Assembly (NCBI RefSeq): GCF_030954495.1 | Contig: NZ_JAVHUW010000048.1 | Location: forward strand, 1 to 64,000 | DNA length: 64,000 nt | Direction of reading: 5' to 3' | Origin: Candidatus Desulfosporosinus nitrosoreducens | GTDB taxonomy: Bacteria > Bacillota > Desulfitobacteriia > Desulfitobacteriales > Desulfitobacteriaceae | Part shown: positions 7,564 through 17,217 of the stretch, one piece after another | How positions within the stretch are numbered: the stretch's first letter is position 1 | How the letters are laid out: every line of letters begins with the position of its first letter | Translations under genes and position numbers: made by a program | Notes under the pieces: generated by a model | What the model was told of the DNA's origin: nothing | Databases searched by the model: none | What the model saw: the letters and a program-made list of their open reading frames with translations, nothing else

Positions 7564-9873
7564 ATGGAAGAGAAACACCGTGATGGACTGATGGAGGAAA
7601 AACGGTTGTTTTTTCCTCCTGGGGAGTTCCGTTCCAAGGCCGTGATTCAGGACCCGGAGATTTATGAACTTGGAAAAGACAGGGCAAGCTTCTGGGAGGA
7701 ACAAGGGGGGCGGTTAAGTTGGTTTCAACCGTGGGATAAAGTTTTGGACTGGAATTATCCTTTTGCCAAATGGTATGTCGGCGGAAAATTGAACGCGGCT
7801 TATAATTGCTTGGACCGTCATTTGGAAGGACCGCGCCGCAATAAGGCCGCCCTTATTTTTGAAGGAGAGTTGGGAGATCGAAGAGTTTTAACCTACCAGG
7901 ATCTTCAGCGCGAGGTGTCCCAGTTTGCCAATGTCTTAAAATCTTATGGTGTGGTCAAAGGAGACCGGGTGACAATATACATGCCGATGATCCCGGAGGC
8001 AGTTATATCCATGCTTGCCTGTGCTAAAATCGGTGCGGCTCATTGTGTCGTTTTCGGCGGGTTTAGTGCGGAAGCTTTGAGGGACAGGGTTCTTGATGCC
8101 CAGGCGAAAATTTTAGTAACCTCGGATGGCAGTTATCGCCGGGGAAATACTATCCCTTTAAAAGAAAGTGTGGATCAAGCCCTACGCGATGTAAACTGTA
8201 TAGAAAAAGTGATTGTGGTGCAGCGGACCGGTCAGCCGGTAAACATGGAGGCGGAACGGGATGTGTGGTATCACGAGGTTATTAAGAGTGCCTCTTTTGT
8301 CTGTCCCTCTGAACCTATGGAAGCAGATGACATGCTCTTCATTCTGTACACGAGCGGAACTACCGGAAAGCCCAAAGGGGTTGTTCATACGGTAGGCGGT
8401 TATATGGTAGGAGTTTCCACAACACATCAATGGGTGTTTGACCTTAAAGAAGAAGATGTTTATTGGTGTACTGCCGATATTGGTTGGATAACAGGGCACA
8501 GCTATTTAGTTTACGGGCCGTTGGCCAATGGTGCTACGGTTGTGATGTATGAAGGGGCTCCGGATTACCCTGAAAAGGATCGCTATTGGGAGATCGTGGA
8601 AAAATACCGGGTAACTATTTTATATACTGCGCCGACGGCAATTCGCACCTTTATGAAATGGGGAGAAAGCTATCCTTTAAGCAGAGATCTTTCCAGCCTG
8701 CGTCTTTTGGGTTCTGTCGGCGAGCCGATTAACCCGGAAGCTTGGATGTGGTACTACAAACACATCGGAGGAAAGCGTTGTCCGATCGTAGATACCTGGT
8801 GGCAAACAGAGACAGGTATGATTATGATGACTCCGGTGCCGGGGGTTACTCCTCTCAAGCCAGGTTCGTGTACGATTCCTTTCCCGGGTGTTCATATGGA
8901 GATAGTTGACAATTCGGGCAATCCCGTAGCGAAAGGCAAGGGCGGATATTTAGTGGCGCGCGAGCCTTGGCCGGCGATGCTCAAAACAGTATATAGAAAT
9001 GACAAGCGCTATGAAGACACCTATTGGAACCAATTTAAAGGGGTATATTTTACCGGAGATGAAGCAAAGTGGGATGAAGACGGCTATTTCTGGATCATCG
9101 GCCGCGTCGATGATGTGATTAACGTCTCGGGGCACCGGATTGGAACCGCGGAAGTGGAAAGTGCTTTGGTCGAACATCCATCTGTTGCGGAAGCAGCTTG
9201 TGTGGGCAGGACCCACGAAGTGAAGGGTCAGGCGGTATTTGCTTTCGTTAGTTTAAAAGAAGGAATTGAAGTTGGGGAGAAGCTTGTAGATGAGCTGAAG
9301 GCCCATGTTGTGCTGAAGATCGGTTCTCTGGCAAGGCCGGATGATATTTTCCTGACGGCCGAGCTGCCCAAAACCCGAAGCGGAAAAATCATGAGGCGTC
9401 TGCTTAAGGATATCGCCGAAGGTCGGGCTATGGGAGATACCAGCACTCTTGCCGACGCGGCGGTGATAAATTTCCTTAAGAAGAACATTGATGCTCAGAA
9501 GATCCAAGCTGCCCGGAATGCTTCGCTTAAACTTGGAAGCAGGATTTCGATTCCCGACTCGGCAACGTTTAACCGCTGTAAAGAAGAGTCCTACGAAGGG
9601 TATAGTTACACGGTTTGGTTCGCGACTCCTGCCAAGGAAGGATCACGACACCCGGTTACCAATTTCTATTGCTTTAAGTGGATAGAACGGCTGAATCTGC
9701 CGGCAGAGATTGCCCTGGCCATCTCCAACATCATGATAAACAACAGTAGTACTTTTGAGGCAATTTTTAGCAGTGGGGCCCCGGATTTCAGCCATGCCGT
9801 GATCAATGAAGGGAGCATAACCGATGACTTGGCCGAGGAAGGACAGATTTGCTTCTGCGGTTCAGCGGGCTAG
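7564..9873 (+). CDS. acs: Acetyl-CoA synthetase (AMP-forming) with C-terminal extension
   Basis: This enzyme makes acetyl-CoA from acetate, ATP and CoA through acetyl-AMP. ANL-superfamily motifs are intact: [11 protein letters not shown] (P-loop, near residue 263), the acetate/AMP pocket DTWWQTETG, the hinge region [20 protein letters not shown] and the catalytic lysine in [11 protein letters not shown] (near residue 608). At 769 residues it is roughly 110 longer than a usual Acs (about 650). The additional part, from about residue 660 ([17 protein letters not shown]...), has no motif I recognise. The RBS AAAGGAGG lies 8 bases before the ATG. It is monocistronic with its own promoter and a strong terminator. 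Confidence 0.9.
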   Translation: MEEKHRDGLMEEKRLFFPPGEFRSKAVIQDPEIYELGKDRASFWEEQGGRLSWFQPWDKVLDWNYPFAKWYVGGKLNAAYNCLDRHLEGPRRNKAALIFEGELGDRRVLTYQDLQREVSQFANVLKSYGVVKGDRVTIYMPMIPEAVISMLACAKIGAAHCVVFGGFSAEALRDRVLDAQAKILVTSDGSYRRGNTIPLKESVDQALRDVNCIEKVIVVQRTGQPVNMEAERDVWYHEVIKSASFVCPSEPMEADDMLFILYTSGTTGKPKGVVHTVGGYMVGVSTTHQWVFDLKEEDVYWCTADIGWITGHSYLVYGPLANGATVVMYEGAPDYPEKDRYWEIVEKYRVTILYTAPTAIRTFMKWGESYPLSRDLSSLRLLGSVGEPINPEAWMWYYKHIGGKRCPIVDTWWQTETGMIMMTPVPGVTPLKPGSCTIPFPGVHMEIVDNSGNPVAKGKGGYLVAREPWPAMLKTVYRNDKRYEDTYWNQFKGVYFTGDEAKWDEDGYFWIIGRVDDVINVSGHRIGTAEVESALVEHPSVAEAACVGRTHEVKGQAVFAFVSLKEGIEVGEKLVDELKAHVVLKIGSLARPDDIFLTAELPKTRSGKIMRRLLKDIAEGRAMGDTSTLADAAVINFLKKNIDAQKIQAARNASLKLGSRISIPDSATFNRCKEESYEGYSYTVWFATPAKEGSRHPVTNFYCFKWIERLNLPAEIALAISNIMINNSSTFEAIFSSGAPDFSHAVINEGSITDDLAEEGQICFCGSAG

Positions 9874-10002
9874 TGTGAGCTGATTGCGGAATTTCTTCCC
9901 TGCTTTTGTTATTTTATTGTGGCCGACAAATTAAAGGTGTATAATGATTCCAAGCAAATTAAAGTTCAAAATCAAAGCTATTGTTTTGAATTACAAAAAT
10001 AT

Positions 10003-10048
10003 GACCCGTTTTTTGTAGAGAATTACAAAAAACGGGTCTTGTTATTTT
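10003..10048. terminator. Bidirectional terminator between acs and the dms genes
   Basis: GACCCGTTTTTTGTA (10003-10017) and its exact complement (10024-10038) form a 15-bp stem. It is followed by TTGTTATTTT on the plus strand and is T-rich on the minus side too. It separates acs from the convergent minus-strand gene at 10051. Confidence 0.85.
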
Positions 10049-10050
10049 AA

Positions 10051-10623
10051 CTAATCTAATTTTACTCTTCTAGGTGTTTGGTAGTAAACGGAAGGGTTTG
10101 TCAGCCGCAATCCGGGCAAGGATGCTGTCAGCCGTATCAAACTGTCGAAGGGTAACGTTTGCAGTTCAGTGAGTCTAAGGGCTCCTGTAGGGCAAGCTTT
10201 GACACAGAAGGGAAGCTGTCCGTCGTCAATTCGCTTGTAACAAAGCTGGCATTTGCTCGCCTTGCTGGTTACGGGATGAATTTTGGGAACATTAAAAGGG
10301 CACGAGGTCACACAGGATTTGCAGCCTGTACATTTTGCCGGGGAATGGATGACAATCCCATCGCGGCGCTTAGCATAAGCGCCTTGCGGGCAAACCCGCA
10401 AACACTCCGGATTGGCGCAATGATTACAAGCAAGAGAGAGAAAAAATTGGCTTAGACCCTCGGAATTATGATCCTTGACTTCACGGATAGAGCGATAGGT
10501 AAGGGATGAGGGGAGGCGATGATTAAGTTGGCAGGCGCTGACACATGCTCCGCAACCCAAACAGCGATTGGTGTCTAAAACAAAGCCTAATTGTTTAACC
10601 GTTTGTATCCCTCCTAATTCCAT
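10051..10623 (-). CDS. Four-cluster ferredoxin subunit (DmsB-like), second copy
   Basis: An electron-transfer subunit with 16 cysteines in four sets (CLGCGACVSAC, CNHCANPECLRVC, CTGCKSCVTSC, and CQLC with CVKAC), predicting four [4Fe-4S] clusters as in DmsB. It would pass electrons between a membrane quinol oxidase subunit and the molybdoenzyme encoded just upstream (22-base gap). It is a paralogue of the gene at 13742-14308. The start is uncertain. The ATG at 10623 (190 residues) has a weak RBS. A perfect AGGAGGG lies inside the frame, 7 bases before an ACG codon that aligns with the paralogue's ATG. A TTG at 10677 would overlap the upstream gene. Confidence 0.85.
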   Translation of the reverse strand: MELGGIQTVKQLGFVLDTNRCLGCGACVSACQLNHRLPSSLTYRSIREVKDHNSEGLSQFFLSLACNHCANPECLRVCPQGAYAKRRDGIVIHSPAKCTGCKSCVTSCPFNVPKIHPVTSKASKCQLCYKRIDDGQLPFCVKACPTGALRLTELQTLPFDSLIRLTASLPGLRLTNPSVYYQTPRRVKLD

Positions 10624-10645
10624 TGAGCAATGTTCCGGGGCTGAT

Positions 10646-12685
10646 TTAGCGCTTGGTGAGTTTTCGCAGGTTGACAAAGGTCTCGTTGAGAGCGAATCCA
10701 GGTGCTCCGGTACTTACGGTTCCCATATCAGTAGTGGTTGACCGGAACAGTACGTTTAGATCAAGACTTTGCTGCTGGGTTGCGCCGCGGTAAATAATCA
10801 CGACATCCCTAGGCAGCGTTGGATCAAGAAGTACCCGCACCTGCAGAATACCGGATTCGTTAAAGAGCTCTGCCAGGTCCCCTTCTTTGAGTTTGTAGTC
10901 CTGGGCAAGCTGCGGATTAAGCTGTACTTTATAACAGTTGGACGTCTGATCGCTCTCCAGGTAAGATTGGGAGTTGATCATGGAGGTATGGTGTGGTGTC
11001 AGCAGACGCAAGGGAGCATCTCCGGGCGGCTGTTGGGCAGGCAGGTAGGAAGGAAGTGCGGGAAACCCCGCAGCGGCGGCAGTGGCCGAGAAGAATTCAA
11101 AGCGGCCGGAAGGAGTGGCAAACTTGCGGCCGCTCCAAGCGGTAGGGGACAAATTTGCCTTTGCCGGCTGAGATAAAATTTCTTCCGGTTCGCTTAAACC
11201 GAGCTGCCGGAGTAATGTCGGGCTAAGCTGTCTCAGTACGGTTTCTTTTTCGGAGCCATGGGTCGGGAAAGAGCAGCTGCCCGGTTCCAGTTCGTTGAGT
11301 TTTGCTGAGATATTCCAGGCAATTTCGAGATCAGATTTTGTTTCGCCGAGGGGAGAGATGGCCGGCTCATTGATGCCAACCCAATAGTGCCAGTAACTGG
11401 AGTTCAGGTCCCAATGTTCATAATGAGTCGTTGCCGGCAGAAAGATATCCGCCGCTTCAGCGGAGCTGGTAAGGAAAAGGTCATTAACTACAATCAAGTC
11501 CAGTTGCTGGACCAGTTTGTGCCACAGTTTCAGATCTGAATCCTGAGAGAGGGGGTTTCTGCCGGATAGCCACAGCAAATTTACAGGTGGGTCTGTGCAG
11601 TTCAGGGCTTCTGTGGCAAACCTGTTAATATTCAGCCGGCGGTTTGGGGATGTGCTCTGACTTTGCTGGGTATCCGTAAACTGCCAGGTTTCGAAATGAC
11701 CGTAGTTGACACCGCCGCCTTCTTCCCCTATATGGCCGGCTAAGGCGCCTAAAGCGTCGATAGCCCGCAGTGTTTGCCCTCCGTTTGTGTAACGCTGCAG
11801 GCCGAAACCAACCCAGATGCAGGCAGGATGGGTTTGGCCATAGGCAATAGCCAGGTTTTTGATGGTTTCACTCTTCACCCCTGTTGTTTGAGCAGCTTCC
11901 TCTAAATCGATCTCGGAGTTTAAATAGGAGATGAATTCGTCGCAGCCGACAGAGTAGTCTTTAATCTTGGGGTCTATAAAGTTTTCTTTAAGCAGAACCT
12001 TGCACATGGCCAGAGCGAGCAGACCGTCGGAACCCGGTTTCACTTGGACAAATCTGTGAGATCTGACGGCCGTGGCGCTGAGGTGGGTATCAAAACAAAC
12101 TACGGTCGCTCCCTGATCTATGGCGTCGAAAATAATAGACATTTGATGAATGGCTGTCCAGGCCGGATTGACACCCCAAAGCCAAATAAGCTTGGCTTTA
12201 GCCATATTCTGAGGGTCGGAACAAATGAATCTGCCAAAATCAAAAGCCTGAGCATCAATCCCGGCGGACCAGCAGGGAGAACCGATTGCTCTGGTGGTGG
12301 GCCCAATCCCGGAAAACAGCCACTCCATAGCGTTGTGCAGAGCGCCGAAATTCCCGGAATACTTATTCAGAGCGATTGGTAACGTGGAGTTATATTTGTT
12401 CTTAATACCCAAAATTGCCCGGGCAATCAGGTCAAGTCCTTCATCCCAGGTAATCCGCTCCCAGTCCCCGCTAAAACGATGCTTTTGGCGCAGGGGATGG
12501 CGGATACGCGAAGGGCTGTAGACTTTTTTGACATCATGCAAAGCTTTCGGACATAGTTTGCCATTGGTGTAGTCATGGCTGGGATTGCCTTCGACTGAAA
12601 CAAGAACTCCGTTGCTGGTTGTGCTGATCATGCTGCAGGTGTCATAACAGTTTCGCGGACAAATGTGATAATGCTTTTGCGGCAT
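10646..12685 (-). CDS. Molybdopterin oxidoreductase (DmsA-like) lacking a Tat signal
   Basis: A 679-residue catalytic subunit of the DMSO-reductase superfamily that binds bis-molybdopterin-guanine-dinucleotide. A [4Fe-4S] motif is at Cys9, 13, 17 and 45 (CPRNCYDTC then GKLCPKA). Later come GPTTRAIGSPCWSAGID, which by position may include the Mo ligand (inference), and the MGD-binding segments LLWLSGRNPLSQ and DIFLPATTHYEHWD. The ATG at 12685 has GAAGGGGTG 7 bases upstream. Unlike its paralogue at 14322-16520 it has no twin-arginine signal, so it is either cytoplasmic or carried by a partner. The substrate is unknown (DMSO, TMAO, thiosulfate or another oxyanion). It is followed by its own DmsB-like gene. 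Confidence 0.88.
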   Translation of the reverse strand: MPQKHYHICPRNCYDTCSMISTTSNGVLVSVEGNPSHDYTNGKLCPKALHDVKKVYSPSRIRHPLRQKHRFSGDWERITWDEGLDLIARAILGIKNKYNSTLPIALNKYSGNFGALHNAMEWLFSGIGPTTRAIGSPCWSAGIDAQAFDFGRFICSDPQNMAKAKLIWLWGVNPAWTAIHQMSIIFDAIDQGATVVCFDTHLSATAVRSHRFVQVKPGSDGLLALAMCKVLLKENFIDPKIKDYSVGCDEFISYLNSEIDLEEAAQTTGVKSETIKNLAIAYGQTHPACIWVGFGLQRYTNGGQTLRAIDALGALAGHIGEEGGGVNYGHFETWQFTDTQQSQSTSPNRRLNINRFATEALNCTDPPVNLLWLSGRNPLSQDSDLKLWHKLVQQLDLIVVNDLFLTSSAEAADIFLPATTHYEHWDLNSSYWHYWVGINEPAISPLGETKSDLEIAWNISAKLNELEPGSCSFPTHGSEKETVLRQLSPTLLRQLGLSEPEEILSQPAKANLSPTAWSGRKFATPSGRFEFFSATAAAAGFPALPSYLPAQQPPGDAPLRLLTPHHTSMINSQSYLESDQTSNCYKVQLNPQLAQDYKLKEGDLAELFNESGILQVRVLLDPTLPRDVVIIYRGATQQQSLDLNVLFRSTTTDMGTVSTGAPGFALNETFVNLRKLTKR

Positions 12686-12909
12686 TGCATTCACCCCTTC
12701 TTGACGGAATTGCGACGACCATTGCCCAAGAAACAAAAACACTTTTCTCGTTATAGCTTAGATTGTTCGTTATTTCCCCGGACAATTCCTTTTATTTTTC
12801 ATGAGGAAAGGCATCCGCCAGGCAGTGCCAATTCGTGTTAAAGGAAGTGAATTGAGCGCACAAAAACGGGTGCCTTTTGCCAAGGAACAGTTCTCGCCAA
12901 ACTAAGCTC

Positions 12910-13740
12910 TTATTTTAAAGCGGTTATGTGGATGCCCACGGCACTTAAATAGAAGAGAGAACGTCCCAGAAGTTCACCCAGACCGCTGGTGACGAGTAAA
13001 AGTAAGATCAAGTTAAGATTGGCTGCTTTTTTATTTTTGATAATAAAGTATAGCAAAATCAAGGGCGCCAGCCAATTTGTGAGCACCCGGACCCAGAATA
13101 GGGGACTGGCACTTATGAATTGGACAGTGGCCACGCTTTCAGAGCTGCCGGCATTGAGCAGGGAAAGGTACAAGCCGTAAGAAAGCAAACTGGCAACAAT
13201 ACAAGTTGCTGACCAATAGATGAGCGTAGAGGTTTGGCCTGGGGTAAGAGCTTTATGACCTAAGACCAGGAGAGTAAGCGCACCTAGCAGGCCGGTTGTC
13301 AGGAGAAAAAAGAAGGGTGTTTGGGCACTGTCCCAAGCCGGGACCCGGGGCAACACATAAATCATAGAGCTGCTGAGCACGCCTAAGAGGCCGAGCAGAG
13401 CGGTAATCCCAGCGGCCAAACGCCGGTTGCCCTGGGGCTGACGGGTTTGGAAAAAAAGATAGATCCAGGCCGCTGCAGTCAATAAAAAGAAGAGTATTTC
13501 CCGGCTCAGCCAGGATGAACTTAAATGTGAGATAGCGCGGTAGGCCGCTTCCGGGTGTCCAAGGTGAGCTAAAGAAGCTATAAGGGCCAGGGCCAGCAGA
13601 GCCCCGGAAGTGAGAGTCGCCTTCTTATATAATGCCGAATCTAAAGGGGTGCGGTCCAGCCACCATAAGGCCAGGAGAATGCCGATGGCTGCTTCTCCCA
13701 AAACTGTGAAAATAATTAATGGCCATTCCCAAGTTCCCAT
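12910..13740 (-). CDS. dmsC: DmsC-like membrane anchor subunit
   Basis: A 276-residue, very hydrophobic protein with eight probable membrane helices, beginning MGTWEWPLIIFTVLGEAAIG. It fits DmsC, the quinol-oxidising anchor of DMSO-reductase-type complexes that feeds electrons to DmsB. The motifs EAAIG and the pattern LAHLGHPEAAYRAISHLSSSWLSREIL (helix 2 to helix 3) are typical of that family. It starts one base after the dmsB stop codon, so translation is coupled. It is the only anchor gene for two catalytic sets. A 224-base gap separates it from the second dmsA-like gene. Confidence 0.87.
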   Translation of the reverse strand: MGTWEWPLIIFTVLGEAAIGILLALWWLDRTPLDSALYKKATLTSGALLALALIASLAHLGHPEAAYRAISHLSSSWLSREILFFLLTAAAWIYLFFQTRQPQGNRRLAAGITALLGLLGVLSSSMIYVLPRVPAWDSAQTPFFFLLTTGLLGALTLLVLGHKALTPGQTSTLIYWSATCIVASLLSYGLYLSLLNAGSSESVATVQFISASPLFWVRVLTNWLAPLILLYFIIKNKKAANLNLILLLLVTSGLGELLGRSLFYLSAVGIHITALK

Positions 13741-13741
13741 G

Positions 13742-14308
13742 CTAATCCCTCCTTATTTGTTGGCCTTGCTTAGGCCCGATAAAGCGAATTGATGGATTGG
13801 TTATCGCCGGACTGGGCAGTCCGGGCAGAGTTTTTAGGACGCCTGTTTTGCGGTCAAGCTGTTCGTTGATCTCTACCAGCTGCAAGGCTCCGGGAATACA
13901 GGCGGCTACACAGGCAGGTTTTTGTCCTTGGTCGATACGTTGATAACACAAACTGCACTTTTCGGCTTTACCCTTCGAAGGATTAAATTGGGGCCGGTCA
14001 TAGGGGCAGGCCATGGTGCACAAGCGGCAGCCAATGCAGCGGTCATGGTCGTGAACGACAATTCCGTCCTCTCTTTTGGTATAGGCACCTACCGGACAAA
14101 CCTTCAGGCATTGCGGTTCGGCGCAATGGTTGCAGGCCATAGAAAAGAACATGCGCGCCGGAAGCGAATAGCTGTTCTCATCAAGTTTAAAAACCTGGCG
14201 CCAGCGCGGCGTCGGATCACTTTGATACTCGTTTTTGCAAGCCATTTCACAGCCCCGGCAGCCTACACATTTTTCCGAGTCCAGCAAAAAGCCAAGCTGC
14301 TTACTCAT
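13742..14308 (-). CDS. dmsB: Four-cluster ferredoxin subunit (DmsB-like)
   Basis: 188 residues with four cysteine sets (CVGCRGCEMAC, CNHCAEPQCLKVC, CIGCRLCTMAC, CSLC plus CVAAC), predicting four [4Fe-4S] clusters. This is the electron-transfer subunit between DmsC and DmsA; it probably leaves the cell bound to the Tat-exported DmsA. The start MSKQLGFLLD has GAGGAGG 8 bases upstream. It lies 13 bases after dmsA and directly before dmsC. It is about the same length as, and clearly paralogous to, the product at 10051-10623. Confidence 0.9.
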   Translation of the reverse strand: MSKQLGFLLDSEKCVGCRGCEMACKNEYQSDPTPRWRQVFKLDENSYSLPARMFFSMACNHCAEPQCLKVCPVGAYTKREDGIVVHDHDRCIGCRLCTMACPYDRPQFNPSKGKAEKCSLCYQRIDQGQKPACVAACIPGALQLVEINEQLDRKTGVLKTLPGLPSPAITNPSIRFIGPKQGQQIRRD

Positions 14309-14321
14309 GCGTTACCCCTCC

Positions 14322-16520
14322 TCAAATTTTTTGAATCATTACAAAGTTGTCGTGAAAAGCCAAGCCATCGTTGCCTGTAGCTTGTTTTCCCATATCACTG
14401 GGTATGGCTTTAACGGTATAGTTGACATTGTAGTTCGAGTTTTTATACCATGATTCATAGGAGACAATTACATCGGGTGAAGTAGTTCGGGTTAAATGAG
14501 CTTTCAGGGTAATTGAACCTAAGTCGTTGAAAACTCTGACAACATCACTTTCGCCGATTCCATATTGGGAAGCCAGGTTAGGATGAATTTCCAAGAGCGG
14601 TTCGGGGTTGGCAGCCATCATCCAGTCTAAATTTTGAAATTGTGAGTGCAAGGCATGCTGGGGATGGGGTGTTATCAGACGGATGGGGTATTTGTCCGGC
14701 GCTTTCATTTCTTCGACCCAAACCGGCAGGGGTGGCAGGCCATTTTTCTGAGCAGTGTCACTGTGGATTTCGATCTTCTTGGAAGGCGTGCGGAATTGGC
14801 CGTCCGACCAGGATGCGGCAGGCATTTTAGCTTTGCGCGGACCGTCGAGGAGTTCTTTCCAATCGGATATGCCCAAAAGTTTATAAATAGCGGGGTTAAA
14901 TTCTTTTGCCAACCACTCTTCCGGGGTACCGTTGGTAGGGAAGGTGCAAGACCCTGCTTCCAGGGCGTTCATTTTCTTGGCCAGGAGCATAGCGATCTCC
15001 ACGTCATTTTTACTTTCGTACATTGATTGGATAGCCATTTGGTTGATACCGACCCAGTAATGCCAATAGCTGGCATTGACGTCCAGGTTTTCAAAATGGG
15101 TTGTCGCAGGAAGAACGATGTCTGACATTTCTACCGTTTTGTTAAAAAAAGAATCGACAGTTACGACAAATTCCATAGAAGCAAACATTTTCTCAATCGC
15201 TGTTGTATCCGGGTCCTGAGCTCCGGGGTTGCGGCAAGCCAGCCAGAGCATTTTTACCGGAGGGTCCTGCTGCGCCAGGACATCATGGGCGAAGTTATTC
15301 ATGTTGATATTGCGGTCTCCCGTCTTGCCGTCCGCTCCGACGAAGCCCTTGGAGCCCTGGGGGGCGGGATTGGCCATGGCATTGTAATTAAACCCCCAGG
15401 TTTCTAAATGGCCGTAGTTAACTCCCCCGCCTGATTTGCCGACGTTGCCGGTCATTACGCCAAGCGCGTCGATGATGCGGACGTTTTGACCGCCGTTTGT
15501 ATGGCGCTGCATGCCATATCCTACCCACATGCTGGCGGGCTTGCTGGTCGCATACTCCCGGGCGATCTCTTTGATGATATCGGCGGGGACGCCGGTTTTC
15601 TCCGCCGCCCATTCCAGGGTAACGTTTTTCTTCAGGTAATCAATCCACTCGTCAAACCCCACGCTGTTGGCGTGAGCGTAATCCCAATCAACCCAGTTGT
15701 TGTCCAGAATATGACGGGCCATCCCTAAGGCCAGAGCTCCATCGGTACTGGGCTTTATTTGGATGTAGAGGTCTGCTTTAGAGGCTGTGGACGTCAGAAC
15801 GGGGTCAACGACTACCAGTTTGGTGCCGCGCTGGCGGGCCTGGGCAATGAAGGGAACACTGTGAATAGCGGTCCAGGCCGCGTTCTGTCCCCAAAGAATC
15901 AAATATTTGGCGTTGACCATATCCTCCGGGTCGTTCGAATAGAGAGTGCCAAAATCATAAGTCTGGGCATCAATTCCGGCGGGCCAGCAAGGAGTTCCCA
16001 GAGCACGTGTCGTATACCCAATGCTGGACATGGTTCCGTCTGCTCCGTAATGAAGGATGCCAAAGTTGCCGGAGTATTTGTCAAAACAAATAGGCAAGGT
16101 CGAGCCGTAACGCTTTTTAATAGCCAGGATTTTCTTGGCTATTGTTTCCATAGCTTCGTCCCAGCTGATTCGCGTCCAATTGCCGGAACCGCGGGGAGTT
16201 TGCTTCATAGGGTATTTAATGCGATCGGGGCTGTAAACACGGCGGGTGTAAGTATAGCCTTTAACGCAAAGTTTGCCGTTGGTGTAGCCGTGTTTAGGGT
16301 CTCCTTGTACTTTTTTCAAAACCCCGTTTTGCACGAAGGAGATTTGACCACAAGTATCGTAACAGTTGCGGGGACAGACATTGCGGAACTGCTGAAATTC
16401 GGCATTGGTATCCGCTGCCGCGGCAGGGTTTAATTTTGTCAGCATCCGAAAACTGAAAAGACTGGTGCCGGCGGCAGTTGCTGCCGTTGCACCGATAAAT
16501 TGGCGGCGGGAGATGTTCAT
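14322..16520 (-). CDS. dmsA: Molybdopterin oxidoreductase, Tat-exported (DmsA-like)
   Basis: The catalytic subunit of 732 residues. The N-terminus carries a twin-arginine signal (MNISRRQFIGATAATAAGTS), so the folded enzyme should be exported. A [4Fe-4S] motif uses Cys49, 53, 57 and 85 (CPRNCYDTC, GKLCVKG). The conserved TTRALGTPCWPAGIDAQ and the MGD-binding segments MLWLACRNPGAQ and DIVLPATTHFENLD are present. The order chaperone - dmsA - dmsB - dmsC is that of a DMSO/TMAO-type anaerobic reductase used in respiration. The substrate is not deducible; the symbol reflects family only. The RBS AAAGGAGG precedes the ATG. Confidence 0.9.
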   Translation of the reverse strand: MNISRRQFIGATAATAAGTSLFSFRMLTKLNPAAAADTNAEFQQFRNVCPRNCYDTCGQISFVQNGVLKKVQGDPKHGYTNGKLCVKGYTYTRRVYSPDRIKYPMKQTPRGSGNWTRISWDEAMETIAKKILAIKKRYGSTLPICFDKYSGNFGILHYGADGTMSSIGYTTRALGTPCWPAGIDAQTYDFGTLYSNDPEDMVNAKYLILWGQNAAWTAIHSVPFIAQARQRGTKLVVVDPVLTSTASKADLYIQIKPSTDGALALGMARHILDNNWVDWDYAHANSVGFDEWIDYLKKNVTLEWAAEKTGVPADIIKEIAREYATSKPASMWVGYGMQRHTNGGQNVRIIDALGVMTGNVGKSGGGVNYGHLETWGFNYNAMANPAPQGSKGFVGADGKTGDRNINMNNFAHDVLAQQDPPVKMLWLACRNPGAQDPDTTAIEKMFASMEFVVTVDSFFNKTVEMSDIVLPATTHFENLDVNASYWHYWVGINQMAIQSMYESKNDVEIAMLLAKKMNALEAGSCTFPTNGTPEEWLAKEFNPAIYKLLGISDWKELLDGPRKAKMPAASWSDGQFRTPSKKIEIHSDTAQKNGLPPLPVWVEEMKAPDKYPIRLITPHPQHALHSQFQNLDWMMAANPEPLLEIHPNLASQYGIGESDVVRVFNDLGSITLKAHLTRTTSPDVIVSYESWYKNSNYNVNYTVKAIPSDMGKQATGNDGLAFHDNFVMIQKI

Positions 16521-16546
16521 AGTGATCCTCCTTTTCGTTAGTCGAT

Positions 16547-17191
16547 TTAAAACGCTAGTTCGATTGTGCCTAAGAGCACTTGCATGATTAAAGGAAAAAC
16601 GGGATGTCGGGCATTTTCCAAGACCGAAGCCGCAAATAGTTTTAGCCAGCGTTGGGGATGCTTTTGCATAAATTCGTTGTATAAATCCAGGTATTTCACA
16701 GCATTTGAGGAATTTCCCCGGGATGATTCCCGGCTTACACAGTTAAGAAGGTAGGCGGCGAATTCGAGTTCGGTGGCAATAAAATCATCGGGAGCGGTAC
16801 CTTGTGAAGTGGCCATTAAGTTTTCCGCCTGATACATTTGGCGCACCTCCAGGGTATGTTCTTGCATTACCAGGCGCTCTGGGGATAAATAAACGGACTC
16901 ATAGGGAGGAGCTATTGGCGAAGTCGGACCGACAAAGAGACGGTTGAATTCAAAACACATTTGCCGGAGCTCCAAAGGTTTAACCTGAGAATAAGCTGCC
17001 AGGTCCTGGCCGGTTTGCCTCATCTGCGGCAGTTTCAGACCTAGGTTTTGGGTCGATTTCACCAGTTCCGGCAAGGTATGAGACATTTGTTCTCCGCCGG
17101 CTGCAAACAAGCGGCTGAGTGCAAGAAGGGCTGAAACGGAACTTGTGATCAGGCCGCTTTGTTTAATCAGGGCGTTAAGTGTAACAGTCAA
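16547..17191 (-). CDS. TorD/DmsD family molybdoenzyme chaperone
   Basis: A 214-residue, all-helical cytoplasmic protein with the TorD-family signature EFNRLFVGPTSPIAPPYESVYLSPERLVM (residues about 84-112). Such chaperones bind the Tat signal of the catalytic subunit and keep the apo-enzyme ready for cofactor insertion. This fits its place just upstream of dmsA (26-base gap). The start is a TTG with AAAGGAGA 8 bases before it. It is the first gene of the minus-strand dms operon, downstream of the PucR gene and its terminator. Confidence 0.85.
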   Translation of the reverse strand: MTVTLNALIKQSGLITSSVSALLALSRLFAAGGEQMSHTLPELVKSTQNLGLKLPQMRQTGQDLAAYSQVKPLELRQMCFEFNRLFVGPTSPIAPPYESVYLSPERLVMQEHTLEVRQMYQAENLMATSQGTAPDDFIATELEFAAYLLNCVSRESSRGNSSNAVKYLDLYNEFMQKHPQRWLKLFAASVLENARHPVFPLIMQVLLGTIELAF

Positions 17192-17217
17192 AGACGGTCT
17201 CTCCTTTCGACTTGGTT

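Noticed and set aside
7289..7591. 100-codon open frame upstream of acs
   Set aside because: It has no ribosome-binding site, overlaps the acs promoter and start, and its amino acid composition looks random.
12686..12909. Molybdenum-cofactor riboswitch between dmsC and the second dmsA
   Set aside because: The conserved Moco-motif blocks were not recognised; only weak GGCAC..GTGCC-type pairs are visible.
15759..16433. 224-codon frame antisense to dmsA
   Set aside because: Fully contained in a certain gene on the other strand, no recognisable domain or RBS.
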